From: Crotophaga sulcirostris
Lineage: Eukaryota > Chordata > Aves > Cuculiformes > Crotophagidae
DNA: 64,000 nucleotides
Reading direction: 5' to 3'
Assembly (NCBI GenBank): GCA_013397455.1
Contig: VYZB01000386.1
Span: 362,755-426,754, forward strand
Both the position numbers and the translations under genes were made by a program. Shown here piece by piece: positions 50,001-62,961 of the stretch. The notes beneath the pieces are model-generated. The model was not told the origin of the DNA and ran no database searches. It saw nothing but the letters and a program-made list of their open reading frames with translations. How positions within the stretch are numbered: the stretch's first letter is position 1; each line of letters opens with the position of its first letter.

Positions 50001-53000
50001 TGGTCGGCGTGTGTTTTCATAATTCGACTAGTTTCAATGCTGCTGTGACATTTCCGCTGTCATTATATTCAAAATAACCTGGCAAGCCTCACCTACAAGA
50101 CATAGGGCTCTTTGTCTCTCATCATGGTCCAAATGTGCAATCCTGTGCAAATGGGACCCAGCAAGAGAAACATTTAACAGCCAGGCGGTTTCCCTGTCTG
50201 TTAACAGTAGTTTAATCTGCTGACCAGTATTTTTCCATACACTGAGGACTTTTTCTGAGTTGTCTTCCCAAGGCAGAAGCTGTCAGAAAAGCAATGAGAA
50301 CAGGTTTCTTGTGACTGTCTGTATGGAACCACATTACCCTCGGGGAGGGAAAGTGGGGAATTTCTGCATCTCCAAAACAAATCCAGTTAGCCAGATTAGG
50401 GCTTGTAAAACCTGAATATTCTGAGAAGAAAAATAATGTATTGACTGGAAGGAGATAGTAAACAACACTTAGTTGTACAGGCAGCTGCAGAACTTCCACC
50501 AGGTTTACTCTAAGCAGTCCCATTGAGAAACCCCCTTCATTTGCACACACAGAAGTAAAAATGTTTTTATGTTGCCTTGTAATGCTGCAGACTGCCCAGG
50601 GGCCAGGTGCTATTAATTTTTTTGCTTTTACACAAAAAGCACGAGTGATTTCTTTTAACCTCTGCTTTCAATTTTTTTAAGTCGCTCTTGTCTTCTGCTC
50701 TCCAGTAAATTTATCTCTTCTTGCTCTCTTCTTCTCCCCACCCCATTTTCTCCCACTTTGGGATTAGTTTGTCACTTAATAAACAGTACGTTTGGTTATC
50801 CTGATGTTGGCTCTGGACTTTTCCCTTCCCTGTTCATTGTATATGGGATGAGTTGCTTTTTCCTGCTGTAGCCTGTTTTCTCTCCAGGGCTGCTTTACAA
50901 TTTGCATAAAAGAAGGGTGAACATGGAAGAGTAACCCCACCCCCACTGTGTGACCTTGGAATAATCATTTAGGTTCTTGATCTGAGTCCAGAGACATTTC
51001 CCTCTTTACCCCAATTCTCAGCAAGTGTAAAGGTAACTTAAACACCTTGCTCTTGGACAAAGCCACTAATCTCAAGGATGAAATCTATGTAAATACCTGA
51101 AACGGCATCCAGTCCATCCCATGAACTTTTCTCCCACCAAACTTTGTAGACTCTGATTTCTGCCAGTGCTCAATAGAGATACTTCTGGACTGGCTGTCAT
51201 TCTCATCCATCTTTATTTCTTAGGACAATGAATTGTTTTAAATTCTCATATAAATTCCCTTTTTACTCGATTATGAAATATGTTTTAATTTGACACCAAT
51301 GTTATTTTTAGCAATACTTTTTTTAGCCTTTAGTATTAACATCTAGTTGGGGGGAAAACTGCTAAATATTTATACTTCTCTTCTTTGATCTTTCACTCAG
51401 AAGAACTGAAAAGGTATCACACTTAACATTTTTACTATAAATATTTTAGGTAGCATTTGAAAGACTGCAAATTCACCTCTTGTGTTGGATTTGTTCAGAT
51501 TATTGAGATAGGCTGCCTTAAGTGCTTCCAGGTGGCATTTCAGTGGCAAATGGTTGGAAACTTTTGAGCAATACTGTTGTAGCTAGTGACCAATGATGGA
51601 ATCGTTAGTATTGCTGTTTGACAGGAGTAGGACTAGAGCCTCTTCCATCATCTTACTTGCATGGTGTGGCTCAGGAGGAGGTAAACATAATGTCTTTGCA
51701 CGAGAAGCACAACTCTGCAAACTCAGTGCGGTTTCCAGAGTTACTCTTTGCAAACAAGCTGTGTCCCTGACCCTATCCAGTGCTAGCCAGTAGCCCTGGA
51801 AAGACATAAGGGGTTGTAAATGAGGTATCTAAGTCATGAAGTTCTGCCAGACCCACAGAGCCTGTTGCTGCCAGAGCTGCCTCATTCTCCCATTAAGTTA
51901 CAAGGGATTTAGGAGGTCAAGAGAAATATGGGAAAAGTGGGAGGGCCAGCAATGACAGAAACTTTGTTGATTTGTTGTGGTTTTACTCACCAAAAATGTA
52001 AGTTCTTCTGTAAGAATCTTCTGGATAGCAGCCACAACACTTCAGCATGGCCAGCACTGCCAGATTTCCAGGTATTGCACACTTCTGTTCTCCTCAGTAT
52101 GCTCTGATTCCTCATTAGCTATGTCAGCCAGCTTTCTTTTCCAGAGAGACGAGATGGTCTGTCAGAGGAATTTTTGGCTTTGACTTCTCATGGGAGATGT
52201 AATCCTGCCATGGGTTCTGAAACACAGGGAAAGAGAAAGTCAAGGAACTTAGATGCCAGTTCCCACAAGGCACAATATCTAAATAGAGGGGTTTTTTTTC
52301 TTTTGTTTGCTGGGTTGGTGAATATTTAAGCCTCTAGTAGTCAGTTTTTAAACAACAAATAACAAAAAGTATTAGCCCTTACTTTTTGTTTTGGTGAAAA
52401 CACAATTAGATATTGAAAAGCATTTGAAACCGAACATTTTCAGCCAAACCTAGGGAAAGTGAAGCTAAATAAAATTCTGGTATGTATATAGAACAGGTAT
52501 TCTGTCCTGTCTGATGCCAAGATTATTGCTTTTCCTCTCTTACTTTTGGCATTCAATTATTTTTCTATGTTTAGTACATAAAATTAAGTGTCTCAAGTAT
52601 TTTAATGAACAACCTCCTCTTGTTTGCCCCTGCAATGGGTAGAAGTTTTTTCACTGAATTTTATATATGTGCATTTGTACTGGAAAGTTCGCTTTTTCCT
52701 ATCTTTATTCCACCTATTCAGTTCTTGTATCTGTCATAGTGATAACCCTGAAGAAAAAATAGGTTTTTGTACCCTATTCTGAGCCTCACAGGCTTGCACA
52801 CATTCTGATCTTTGTGCGCATACCCACTGCACAGCTTGTTTTTATTCCTGAAAGCCTCAGTCTCAGTAAGTTGAGAGTCACATTTTATTAAAAGTGCGTA
52901 ACTGGCACGATGAGTGCTCCAGGGTTACTATGCTGACAGCAAGGCAAGTCTTGAAGATATTCTAGCTTCTAACATATCCTTGAATCTTTCTGGATTTAGA

Positions 53001-53730
53001 GCAGATTTTGAATTGACTCACTGGATGGAGTGGTGAGCCTCTAAAAACTGAGGAGGCCCAGCATGAACTGAGAGCACAAAGTTCATTTTACAGGAGGGAC
53101 AACTATCAGTGACATCCAAGTTTAAATCCATGTGGAGCGGATTCCTCAGTATTGATGTATTCAAATATGATGGGAATCCTGTTGTCTGCACTTGATAGGT
53201 GATTTTCCCAAAGAGAGGGAGATTGGAGGAGAAGCAGTAATCACTGATGCTTGAATTCATCCTCTTGAGAATGGGTTTCATACCTGCCATACAACCAGTG
53301 ATCATTGCTTTCTTCAAGGAATCAGGAGTCATTGTATTAAAAACAAAACCGAAAAAACACAATCCCAAACCCCAAGGCTTTGCAGGTTTTTTTCTGGCCT
53401 TCTGTGGCAGCAATAGCCTGTAGCACAGTTAGCTTATGATCCTGTGGGGTCTTTGGGTTTTCTTTTGGTATAATGGAGATTAATATTTTTCTCCTTAGTC
53501 TTCACCCTAGTGATAATTCATCGTTGTCTATATGTAATGGTTTCCATTACTTTTTATACTGTGAGAATTAAGAGCTTTGTAATGGAGGGTGCTTGGGTCT
53601 GAGATGGGTTGACTGTATCATTGGCTGGTTACTGAGATGACTGTAACAGTGCACAAGGGAAATACTCTCTCAGTTTCTTGTTCACAAGTGTTACTTCTGC
53701 TTGAGAGCTGGCACAAAAGAGTCCCGCATT
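50001..53730. other. Intronic sequence, nothing firm
   Basis: AT-rich sequence. A short stretch at 50945-51020 may be another MIR core fragment and is listed separately. No exon is recognised. Confidence 0.5.
50945..51020 (+). mobile_element. Possible MIR core fragment
   Basis: The phrase 'actgtgtgaccttggaataa' followed by 'tcatttaggttcttgatctg' matches the order of the MIR core ('gtgtgaccttgggcaagtca...'). It is too short and diverged to be certain. Confidence 0.4.
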
Positions 53731-53781
53731 GCTCACCTCAGTTGTTGTTTTGCTCACCTTAGTTGTTGTTTTGCTCACCTG
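53731..53781. repeat. 21-bp tandem duplication (2.4 copies)
   Basis: Unit 'gctcacctcagttgttgttt' plus T. The second copy differs by one C-to-T change, and a partial third copy ('gctcacct') follows. This is a short minisatellite-like duplication in intronic sequence. Confidence 0.95.
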
Positions 53782-56700
53782 TATCAACAAACTGAAATGT
53801 TCCATTGGAATGAGAAAAGATCATTAGGGGCCAAAGTTCTGGCCCGAAGCACAAGTTAATTGTTGAATTGTTTCACTAAACTTTTAGTACATCTAACAGC
53901 CAGGAGGCTTTCTCTTTCAGTTGATCTTTATGAATTATTTTTTTCAGTATATATCTGTATATCTTCCTACACGTAAGAAATCAGATGATACATTTAAGTG
54001 GAAAAGGAAAATCATGATGAAAACTTTCTAACCAGTCCAGTGTTTTCAGATACTTGACAATGGCTTAGATGCGATCTATGGCTATTTAACAGCGTGTCAG
54101 TGGCTGAGAAGTTGAAAAGTTTCGAATTGCTTTCATTGTTCACATACTTTTCATTATCTTAACTAGTAGGTATTATTTATGTCCTTTTCCACTGCATCCC
54201 ATAGCATGTTCTTTATCTTTCAATAAGCTGGCTATTAACAGAATTAAGAGAAAAGCTTGAAATGAGATTGATGTTAAAGAAAGAAAGAATGAAAAGGCCA
54301 AGGGGCTTCAGGGTTTGGTATTCAGATAGAGATACCATCAAGTCCAAATAGGAAAGAGCAAAAAGTCCATTATTGTCTCAATTTTATGAAATAAAAGAAC
54401 ATATTTAGGTCCAACTATCTGACAGTGAACTTGCATCTCTTTTAAAGTGACCACTAGAAAAATCCACAGTGGTCAAATAATGTGGACAGTCTCAACATGG
54501 TTTTGTTGACCTGAACTATCTTTGAAGCTGAACTATCCTTTTGCCAGTTGTCAGGTGGAAATGATGTGTAACAGAAATAACCATTCCCTGCTTTGTGTGG
54601 GTTTAAAACAAATCTTTCTTCTGGAGTTGATCTAGTAGCTTTCACTACCATCAGAATCACCTTACAGAAAAACAGATCCATTTTTTAAAATACACTCTTG
54701 TACACAATGCACTCTTCCAGAGAAATGGAGTATTAGCATTTGAAAGGACTGATGAGAATGCATCTTTGGGAAAGGCCTTTGTTCAGAGAATTAGTGCTAT
54801 ATTCTACATGCATATCACTATGGTAATTGAATTATTTGCCATTGACAATAAGGTATATAGCACAAGCTTTTTGCCTTTTTCCATGATATGATTCCTAGCA
54901 AAAAATGCTATTTGTCAATTTAGAATTTATAGTATGGCATTTAGCAGTTTTGCCTGCTGTCGTAGAGGTGGATGTGGTTTGAAGGCATGAAACAAAAAGG
55001 AAAAGGTACTTATGTCATCTTCTTCTTCTTGCAGTTTAATATATCCTCCCCATTTCTGCTTACAGCATTAACCTTTCTGGAACTGTTGGAGCCATGAGGC
55101 AATGCCAAAGCTGTGCTCTCTACGTGGCTTTAGCATGCATGTGCTATTAACACGAGGCAGTGTTTTCATTTCTTCCCATCATCATCCCTTTCAGAACATC
55201 ATTGCAAACAAAACAAGCCTCTCTCTTCCCTAAGGTCATTCCATGCATACTCAGAGCATGACTTGATCTCTGTGGAGCTGAGTACAGCGTGAAGGTTTGT
55301 GTAAGGTAGTGACATGATCAGTCTTTGTTGGGGATACAGGATGCAAACTATTATGACAGGAATTGGGAGAGCCTCAAAGAACATCATTAACATGACTCAT
55401 TTAACAGAAAGAAAAGAATCTCAAATACTTGAATTACCATGTGTGGAGGGAGATCTTTCATTTCGAATGGGAAGAGGTGCAATGTAGATATGGTGGTGAG
55501 TAGTACTGCTTAGTGCACTGCTCGGAGTAGAAAAGAGATGGTATTCTTTTTTTACTCCTTGATGCTGTGAGAGATTGTCTTATCTACTTTTCTGGTCCTC
55601 AAAGTAAATCCAGCTTTCTAGAAAAAAAATTCTGATTCTGTGTTGTCCTCACCCACTTAAGAGCAGGGGTAACCTCCTTACAGAAGTCTCTGTTCTCCCG
55701 TGTTTTATTTAAGATAGGTGGAAAGTAGAACAGTTTAAAAGTGAGATTTTTTTCCCCCCAACTCAGTGCTCCCCTTTTATCTCTCTCTTCAGGTACAGGG
55801 TGGAGAAATTATAATTCTTATTATGATATTGCATGTGGATGAGACAAATGCCAACACCAGGCATTTATCTTTAGGCAACATTTTGGTTAACAAATGAGCC
55901 CGTCTTAGTCTTATCTAACTATTGAGTCAGGTTCTCTAGTAAGTTTAGAAGTCCTGCTGTTGCTAGCTTCTGGGATCAGCTTTCTACCCAAGCTGTATTT
56001 AAAACATCCTTCAGTGGACTTCCATGCAGGGAAAGTTAACACACAGGTATTAATTTGCGTTGCCTAATATAACTTTTCATTCTAACCCTAGTGCCAGTGT
56101 AGGGTTGCTTTCATGTTCTTTTTATTAGACTGGTGGGAGACTAAGACCATTTAATGTTTTGCTGTGCTCAGATATGAGGCTGAAACGTATACATTGACCT
56201 TCAGGTTGGCCCCGTGCAGTGAATCTGATCTGGCAGTAAGAAGCTCCTTAGCACGTGGAGGCAGCTGTGTGCCAATTCCTGAGAATCACAAAGCAAAACC
56301 GTTTCCTCAAAAAAAAATCTGAAAATGTATTAGGTATTGTTTCACTCCAGTGTTTGTTCACAGAGCGTGTTCTTGTTTCCTCCTGCAGCATCAGAATAAA
56401 TCCCTATCTTCCTTTTCCCTTTGAGCAGTGTTTCACTCTATTTATGGTATTTCATTACCTGAAAGCCGCAGGCTGGTGCAGAGGAGACTTGTGACACTGA
56501 GATCAGCTGAAGCCTAATGGGAGAGGAGTCCATGTGACTGCAAACCGCATGGACTTGTCTGGTGGTGCAGTTTAGGTAAATAAAGCCCAATGGGCTCACT
56601 GTTAAGCTTCTAATTTTTTTTCTTACCTGGTGAAGCTGCTGTTCTAGGTTTTGGCCTCAAATTTTCTGTTGCTCAGGATAGAGAGCTACTGCTTCTGTAT

Positions 56701-59568
56701 CATCAGGCTGCAGCATGACATGCAGGAGAGAGTTCATTATGCATTAGCAGAGCCATCTTTAAGGTAGGAAAACATTCTGTGACTCTGCAGAATAAAATGA
56801 AAGCAAGAAAGGGAATCGGCAAAAATGTATTATATGCTTATAGTAATTGTTTCCAGTTGCAGCTGGTGGCAGTGATTAATCATATTGTCTTAGTATTTGG
56901 AGGGGCAGGGAGTAGGTATTGGGGGAGGACAAGCCAAGAAGTATTCTTCTCCATCTCCCTTGAAAAGTTAGCTAATACTACTCTGAAAACAATGCTTAAG
57001 GTTTTGAAACTTGCAGTGTGTCTTTTATTGAAATGGCATTGAACCATTCTGTCCCTTCTTTCTAATTAGTGACTAGCTAAGAGATGGGAGAAAAATGTTA
57101 CATACCAACCATGTGAGTTGTGTGTAGCCAGCTATTTTTACTAGTAATTACACCATTTTTTAGCTATAATCAAAATTTGATTAATTATATTTAATGCAAT
57201 CCCTGTTTTATTTCTCTTGCACCAATGCTTAACTTCAGCTGCAGCTAACAGAACTTTTAGTCCAGTGCTGCTCTGTAAGACCTCTACCCTTTCTGAATTT
57301 AAATGCCTCCTAAAGATGCTGGTTTTCCACAACACCCACAGGCAACTATTGTGTCCTATTCTGACCTATTTAATTTACCTCACGAATGAACTGCTCGCTA
57401 CGATGGAAGAAGTGAGATATATAAACTCGTGGGTCAAGAGAAATCGTTACCTTCAGTTTAACCATGACCAATGAAGAAACGGTGCTGTAGTTATCCCTAC
57501 AACAGCTTACATATGTTAAGCAGGCTTGTGTTTACATCATATTAAATGGTGGTAATGAGTTTTCCATTATGGGACACATTCCCAGTGTATATAAGATCAA
57601 GACTGTGACTGTACATCTTCTAAATAGTTTTTCAGCCAGAGCAATTTGCAAATGTTTTTGTTCAGGTGGGTTGCTGTAGCACAGTTAAAAGCTGAATTAC
57701 TACCAGCTGTAATGGTGTTTGCCAGTCTGGTTTTGAAAATTGTTATTGTTGAGCCCAAATTAATTCTCCCTCTCTCTATTCAAATTTCTCTTACAGCATA
57801 GCATCTGGCCAAACCCTTGTTATTCCATTTACTTGCTTCTCCCAGCTCTGTCCTCTCAATTGCTTTGCAGAGGTAGTGCAGAGCAGCACCTTCTCCACAG
57901 TTACGCCTCCCCCTCTTTTCTTGAAGATCACTTCTACAGTGTTTAACCTGCACCCAGGGAAAGCTCTTGGCTGGTTTTTAGCAGTTAACTGCAGTCAGCT
58001 TAACACTTTATGAAATGCAGTTTGCCCTTTCCTATGCTAGGCAGATTTAACTTCCTTTATCTTCAGAGCACACAAAAAAAGGAGGAATGCTTTAATTTGC
58101 AATAACCTTTTTGTCATAAACTGCCAGTGGGAGCAGGACAAGCTTCCCACTCATGTTGGGCAGGTCAAGGTTGATATCAAATAGCTATTCTGAGATAAAA
58201 ACTACCTGGGCCTCTTGCTAAAAGGATTTGAACTTGAAATGAGTGTCTTGAGAGACTTATCTTTGTGTATGAGCACATATAACCTTAGCTTTAATCAAAT
58301 AGTCATAATAAATGTGGTTTCTAACATGAAATAATTTTCAGGAAACAGATGACCCGAAGCTTTCTGAATGCCTTTGCGTGCCATTAAATGTGAAGTTTTG
58401 CTAGTTTGGGCGATCCTTCTGCCTGGTACTTGATCTCTGGTTTCCCGTTATTTTTCCCCTCATATTTTCTTTCTTTCACTGAAATGAATGTGTAGCTTTG
58501 AAAGAAGAAGCTGTGTGGGCTCCATTTGAAACTAAAAATAAAAATGAAGCCACAACTGCCATTTAAATTCAGTAATATAAGCTCTGCAATTGTAAAGATG
58601 CCCTTTGCAGGAACTATGTACTCCAGTCCGGTTTTGATGGAGAGCAAGATTTTTTGCTCTCTTGCTCAAATTACTGGTTTGCTCCTGTTTTTTCCATTAA
58701 CTTGTCTTTGCCTAAGTCAACAACTCTTAAATACTTTGTTTCTTCCCCATAATTTCCTATTGTTTGTCCTGTTCTTTTTTGCCCTTTTCTTTACATAGTG
58801 GCAAGGAATGAAAAATTCTGCTGTGTGTGCCTGTGATGTCTCGTCCTGTTCCTTCCTGAGTTTGTGGGGTTGCCCCTGCACTTCAGCTGCAGCACAGCCA
58901 GTGCCAAGGTGCTGCCCTTTCGTGCTGTGCTTCTGGAGTGACAGCCACCTTCATCTTGCATCTCTCTCCTTCTCCCACAAATGGAGACTTCAGATGTGTT
59001 TTGTCTTCATTTCTCATTTCCAGTAAAGGCAGAATAGTCACCTGAATTGAAAAATAAATGTTTTACTCTGTTTGTCAGCTGTGTGTTCAGCCTCATACCA
59101 CAGGCTGGAGCTTGGATAGTGAGCCTTGTGAGACATCCCATGTTAGCTAGCAACACTGATCTCCAGCACAGGAGTTGTGCTGTGTTTTCCTTACGCCTGT
59201 CACCACCAGCCCCACTGGTCTGAGGTGGGTATGTGTGCCTAGTGCTCCACAAGGTAGCCCCATTAGCACCAAAATGAGAGCTATGGTGTCAGCAGCAGTT
59301 CAGTGGTGTTAGCACAGCCCTCCTCCTGGGCTTGTTTGCTCTGTAGGAAACTAGCACTTCACAATACGAGTTCAGGTATAAGGTGGACTTTAGCAAAGTC
59401 CTCTACCAAAATTAAAATTCAGCTCAGTCCCACCTCTCCAGACTGTGTATTTTAGCATTAAGGTGATTTTCAAGCAACAGGAAAAAATTAGACTGCAAAT
59501 AAAAAATGGTCCACAGGGTAAGTGTTTGGCCTCATATATTTGTATTTGTAGGCACGTGTATTTATGAG
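53782..59568. other. Intronic sequence before the FARS2 last exon
   Basis: About 5.8 kb of AT-rich sequence. No repeat family, exon or RNA gene is recognised. I found no further FARS2 exon in it on the + strand. Confidence 0.55.
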
Positions 59569-59593
59569 TCCTCTTTTGGTTTATATTTTGTAG
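59569..59593 (+). other. FARS2: FARS2 last-exon splice acceptor
   Basis: T-rich tract 'tcctcttttggtttatattt' followed by 'tgtag', which places the intron-exon border at 59593/59594. The exon opens with one base (G) that completes a split codon, so the intron is phase 2. Confidence 0.9.
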
Positions 59594-59732
59594 GACAAAG
59601 AAGGTCAGCCATTGCTACCGTATCATTTACCGCCACCCGGAGAGGACTTTAACACAGAAGGAGGTGCATCGCGTCCATCGAGCTATTGAAGAATCAGCAG
59701 TTCGAGAACTTGGGGTTGAGGGCAGGTTCTAG
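59594..59732 (+). CDS. FARS2: FARS2 terminal coding exon (FDX-ACB domain, C-terminus)
   Basis: This is the last coding exon of mitochondrial phenylalanyl-tRNA synthetase, the matrix class II enzyme that charges mitochondrial tRNA-Phe. After a split codon completed by the first G, 45 codons read [10 protein letters not shown]... to ...ELGVEGRF and then TAG at 59730-59732. The blocks SHCYRI, YRH-ERTLTQ-EV and the terminal GVEGRF are the signature of the vertebrate FARS2 C-terminus, the end of the ferredoxin-fold anticodon-binding (FDX-ACB) domain that contacts the tRNA anticodon. The catalytic domain lies in exons upstream of the window. The frame is intact, and the acceptor and a polyadenylation signal fit a functional gene. 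One visible difference from the mammalian form I remember is Pro instead of Met in the YRH-x-ERTL block. Confidence 0.96.
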
Positions 59733-59915
59733 GAGCATCGCTGATCCGAAGCCCTAATGACAGTTGCTTTTCCTTTTTCTTTTTTTTTTTTTTCCCTCTT
59801 TTAAATGGGGGGTTACAAGTAAAGTGAGGAGTGTTGTGACCTAGCACACGGAAAACGATTGATTAATGGGCAATGGTAAAACTACCAGATAATAAACATT
59901 ACTACTGAGAAATCA
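59733..59915 (+). other. FARS2: FARS2 3' UTR (approximate end)
   Basis: Follows the TAG stop and contains a T-rich run (about 59774-59793). It ends about 15-25 bases after the AATAAA signal. A G/T-rich element just downstream ('gcgctggtgctttatttt', from 59925) fits a cleavage site near 59910-59920. The UTR would be only about 180 nt. Longer isoforms cannot be excluded. Confidence 0.75.
59891..59896 (+). terminator. FARS2: Polyadenylation signal AATAAA
   Basis: Canonical hexamer 159 bases after the FARS2 stop codon, with a downstream G/T-rich element. It is the first such signal after the stop. Confidence 0.85.
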
Positions 59916-62755
59916 TTGACAAAGCGCTGGTGCTTTATTTTAAGAAATGGGGGGAAAAGCAGTAACGTAAGATTTCCCTCCTGTTACAATAAGAAATATA
60001 CTGCCTGGTGGTTTTCTGTGTTGTTAATTGGTCCCTGGGTTCCATTAAACTGTAAATACTTGGCATTATTTCTGTGTTGACAGGATCTTCTGTCCATGTA
60101 ACAAGTGAAGCAAATCAGAGACACAGATTAGCTCAGGGAAGAAATTCTTTTAGCCTTCCATCCCCCCCTCTTTTTTTAAATAAGAAATGGCAGGTTTTGC
60201 TTCAAAAAACCTTCCAAGAAGTACATCTTGCAAAGTTTGGCTCCCTTACCTTCAGAGCCCATGCGTTTTGCTTTCACCTGCTACAGAAAAGGAATCCATG
60301 TGAATCTGGGGCCAGGCTTGGCTGTCTTCAATTTCTGGATGTTTGGTGAGTCTTTCCTATTGGATCTCCCTGCTCCCACAGAGCTGAGAAGAGCCACTTA
60401 GCAAGGTGCACTGAGCTTTCCCACCTTCCCCAGCTGAGGAGCTCCCTTGTCTCAGTTCTTCTCACACAGGCACCAGTGCAAAATAAGTCTGTTCCCCTGT
60501 TGACATCAAAGGATTTATGGGGCAGGATGGCAGAAAAGAAACTCTTCCCCACAATGCCCTGAAAAACAGCTGCCTTGATCTCTCGTAGTACCTTACTTTC
60601 TAGCAGCAGTGTCTGCTGACAAATCTAACCTTTGAGACAGGCAACCAAACTAAAATGGCATCTCCTGCTATTTCAGGCACCAGTCACTTTACAGGATGCT
60701 TGGCTTTTTCATTGCAGGTTATAATAAGTAAACTCAGGCAGTGGTATAATGCTAAGACCTGTGGAAATGTTCAAATGGTCTGATAAATACTTGATGAGCC
60801 ATTGTAGATGCTGATATGGAATATGGGACCTGTTTTTGCTTGTAATGATATTTCATACAGTCTTGCAGGTCACATCTGGTTGCTGTGCAGGCAACATTCT
60901 CTCCTTCAGGAAAGAAGGCAGTAAAATGCTGCAATAAACAGCATCTAACACTGATTTATACCTTATCAAGAAACATCTGTGCAGCAAGCTTGTACTCAAC
61001 CATAAGAAGCCAGCTCCTATTGCAGATGTGACAGAAACAGAGAGCTCATTTTAATTTCATTACTCAACATATTTAGCTGTGTAAACAAATCCTAATCTAA
61101 ATCACTGTTGTGTTATCCAAATAACTTGATTGTGTAAACAGTATGCTAGACTTTCTACAAGGCAAAAAGAATGGGTGCCATTTAAGCAACAGAAAATCCT
61201 ACTTGTTTATTTTTAATCCATGATCTACTAAGGTACATAAATACTGCCTAGCCCATTTGTTGGTTTTGTCTCCTTCATCCTTTGCCTTTTCAGGATTATC
61301 AGTGAGGACCACTGAAGAAGAGACGAAGTCCCCTGAACTGAACTAAACAGTAGTTTAGTCACTGCAACCACAAGCTGACATATCCAGCTTTGCAAGGAAA
61401 CTTGAATTTTCTGAAATCGGCCAGTCTCCATCCACTAACATCAACTGTGTTTGGCGTATCTGACTGTGAACGGTCTGCACTCTGGTGAGGAGGGACTACC
61501 TGCAACAGCCAGGTCTCGGTGGAGTAATGTTATTCTTTGAAAGATAAAAGATTAACCTCATGGGATAATAGGATAAAGGGGAAATACAAAGCTTTCCCTG
61601 ATGTTGACCTGACACCATGGGATCATCTTCTAGGTGTTTTCATAGCAGCAGCTTTCAAACAAAAATACAAACCGTTAAGATTAAAAAAACTCTAAACCAC
61701 AGCTTGTTCAGGAGCAAGCGCAGTTCAGTTATATGAAAGATTTTAAGGCCTGTAAGTTCAGATGGGCTGGCTGTGAGCATAATATGAATACTTGAGTATG
61801 TTTAGATTAGATATGCCTTTGTCATATATATTCTAGGATCAATCTACTCTAAAGACCTCTTGTTCTGGTGAAGATTCACCACTACTAGCAAAGCAGACCT
61901 CAGATCAAAAGGCATCAGAGTTGCATTTTTATGCTGCTGTTCTTTAAATAATATGACTTTGCCTTCAAAGCCTGACCTTAATTTTACTGGGGAAATTTGC
62001 TATGGGCAGCTGTAGACTCTCAAACCATATAGTCCTTTGTGGATACCATCAGAGAGTCCATAGGAATCCAAAGGTGTAATAGCCACAACTTACCACTGAC
62101 TAGAGACATGTGGTTTTACCAGGATCTCAGGATCTGGGCTGATTCTTGGTGGGAGTGTAGAAACCTACCTGAAGAAGGCCCTTGGTACGGTCGCTGACCA
62201 GCTCAGTCAAAGGAAGGGCTAACTTCAACTGTCATTTGGCTTTTCTAAGACATAGTTACCACAGAGTTAGATAAAATAGCTTGAATACCAAGAGCAACAT
62301 AGTTGAGGTAAGTTCACTTGCTAGTCTCTGCTACCCTACAGTTTGTCTCATGAACATCCCTCAATCTTGGACGAGCTACAAGTCTAGCAAAGGTGTACAA
62401 GTTCCTAACTATCACAGTGATACCACGCCGTGTGTAAATATAAAGGGGAGCAGCATTTGAGTAGGTAGTGTGTGTGCTGACTGACTAGTGTAGGGGGAGT
62501 CACGGGGCCTTGCTTCTTGTTTTTATCAACTGCCTGTGTTTATTTTTTGTGTACTGCTGGGCTTTATATTCACATCCTTTAATAAAAGAGAAAAAAATCA
62601 ATTGTAGCAAAAGAAGCTACACACCCCCAGGAAAACCAGCTGGGGATTTCTATGACTGAACAGTGTGTACTGGTTTAATGTGCTGGGTGCTGATTTTCTT
62701 CCTAGTTGCCATTGGTTTTCAAGCTAGCTGCGATTCTTGGAAGATTTCACTTTAA
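59916..62755. other. Intergenic sequence downstream of FARS2
   Basis: No gene is recognised. The open frame 60074-60349 (+) has no known motif. The stretch runs up to a cluster of open frames described separately. In other vertebrates NRN1 lies downstream of FARS2 on the opposite strand. I see no NRN1 sequence in this window. Confidence 0.5.
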
Positions 62756-62961
62756 CACCCAGTTTGGGATCTTTCTAGTAAACTCGCAGCAAATTTACAG
62801 TGCAGTGAGACTTACCTGGTTTTGATGATCTCGTTAAAGGTGCTGCAATGGGAGAGTGTTGTGAGCAACATAACCAGTAAATTGCTCTGTATTTTTACCC
62901 TTGAGACTTCAGTGACTTCTACCATGGTATTTCCAGGCATGATCAAACAGTTGCACAAATC
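62756..62961 (+). other. Open frame, possible exon or pseudogene part
   Basis: An unbroken frame of 68 codons without a start requirement, bounded by TAA on both sides. It reads protein-like sequence such as SSKLAANLQCSETYLVLMIS and then LKVLQWESVVSNITSKL. An acceptor (tttctag at 62772-62778) and a donor (A/GTAAAT at 62877) are present. Splicing from that donor to the next candidate exon would need an intron of only 29-60 nt, too short for a vertebrate. So this frame and the next cannot both be exons as drawn. Either there is a frameshift (pseudogene) or one of them is chance. No family is recognised. Confidence 0.2.

Larger units (their letters stand above)
1..59593 (+). other. FARS2: FARS2 last intron (partial)
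   Basis: This stretch ends at the acceptor AG just before the FARS2 terminal coding exon and shows no other FARS2 exon that I could recognise on the + strand. I infer that it is the 3' part of the last intron, with the donor upstream of the window. In vertebrates FARS2 is known as a very large gene with long introns, which fits an intron of at least 59.6 kb here. The open frames in it are short, unrelated to any family I know, or fall inside CR1 repeats. An unrecognised nested gene or non-coding RNA cannot be excluded by eye. Confidence 0.8.

Noticed and set aside
60256..60345. Exon-like stretch with acceptor 'ccttaccttcag' and donor TTTG/GTGAGT
   Set aside because: Good splice consensus but no sustained homology and no matching partner exon in phase. 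It could only be a non-coding exon, which I cannot support.
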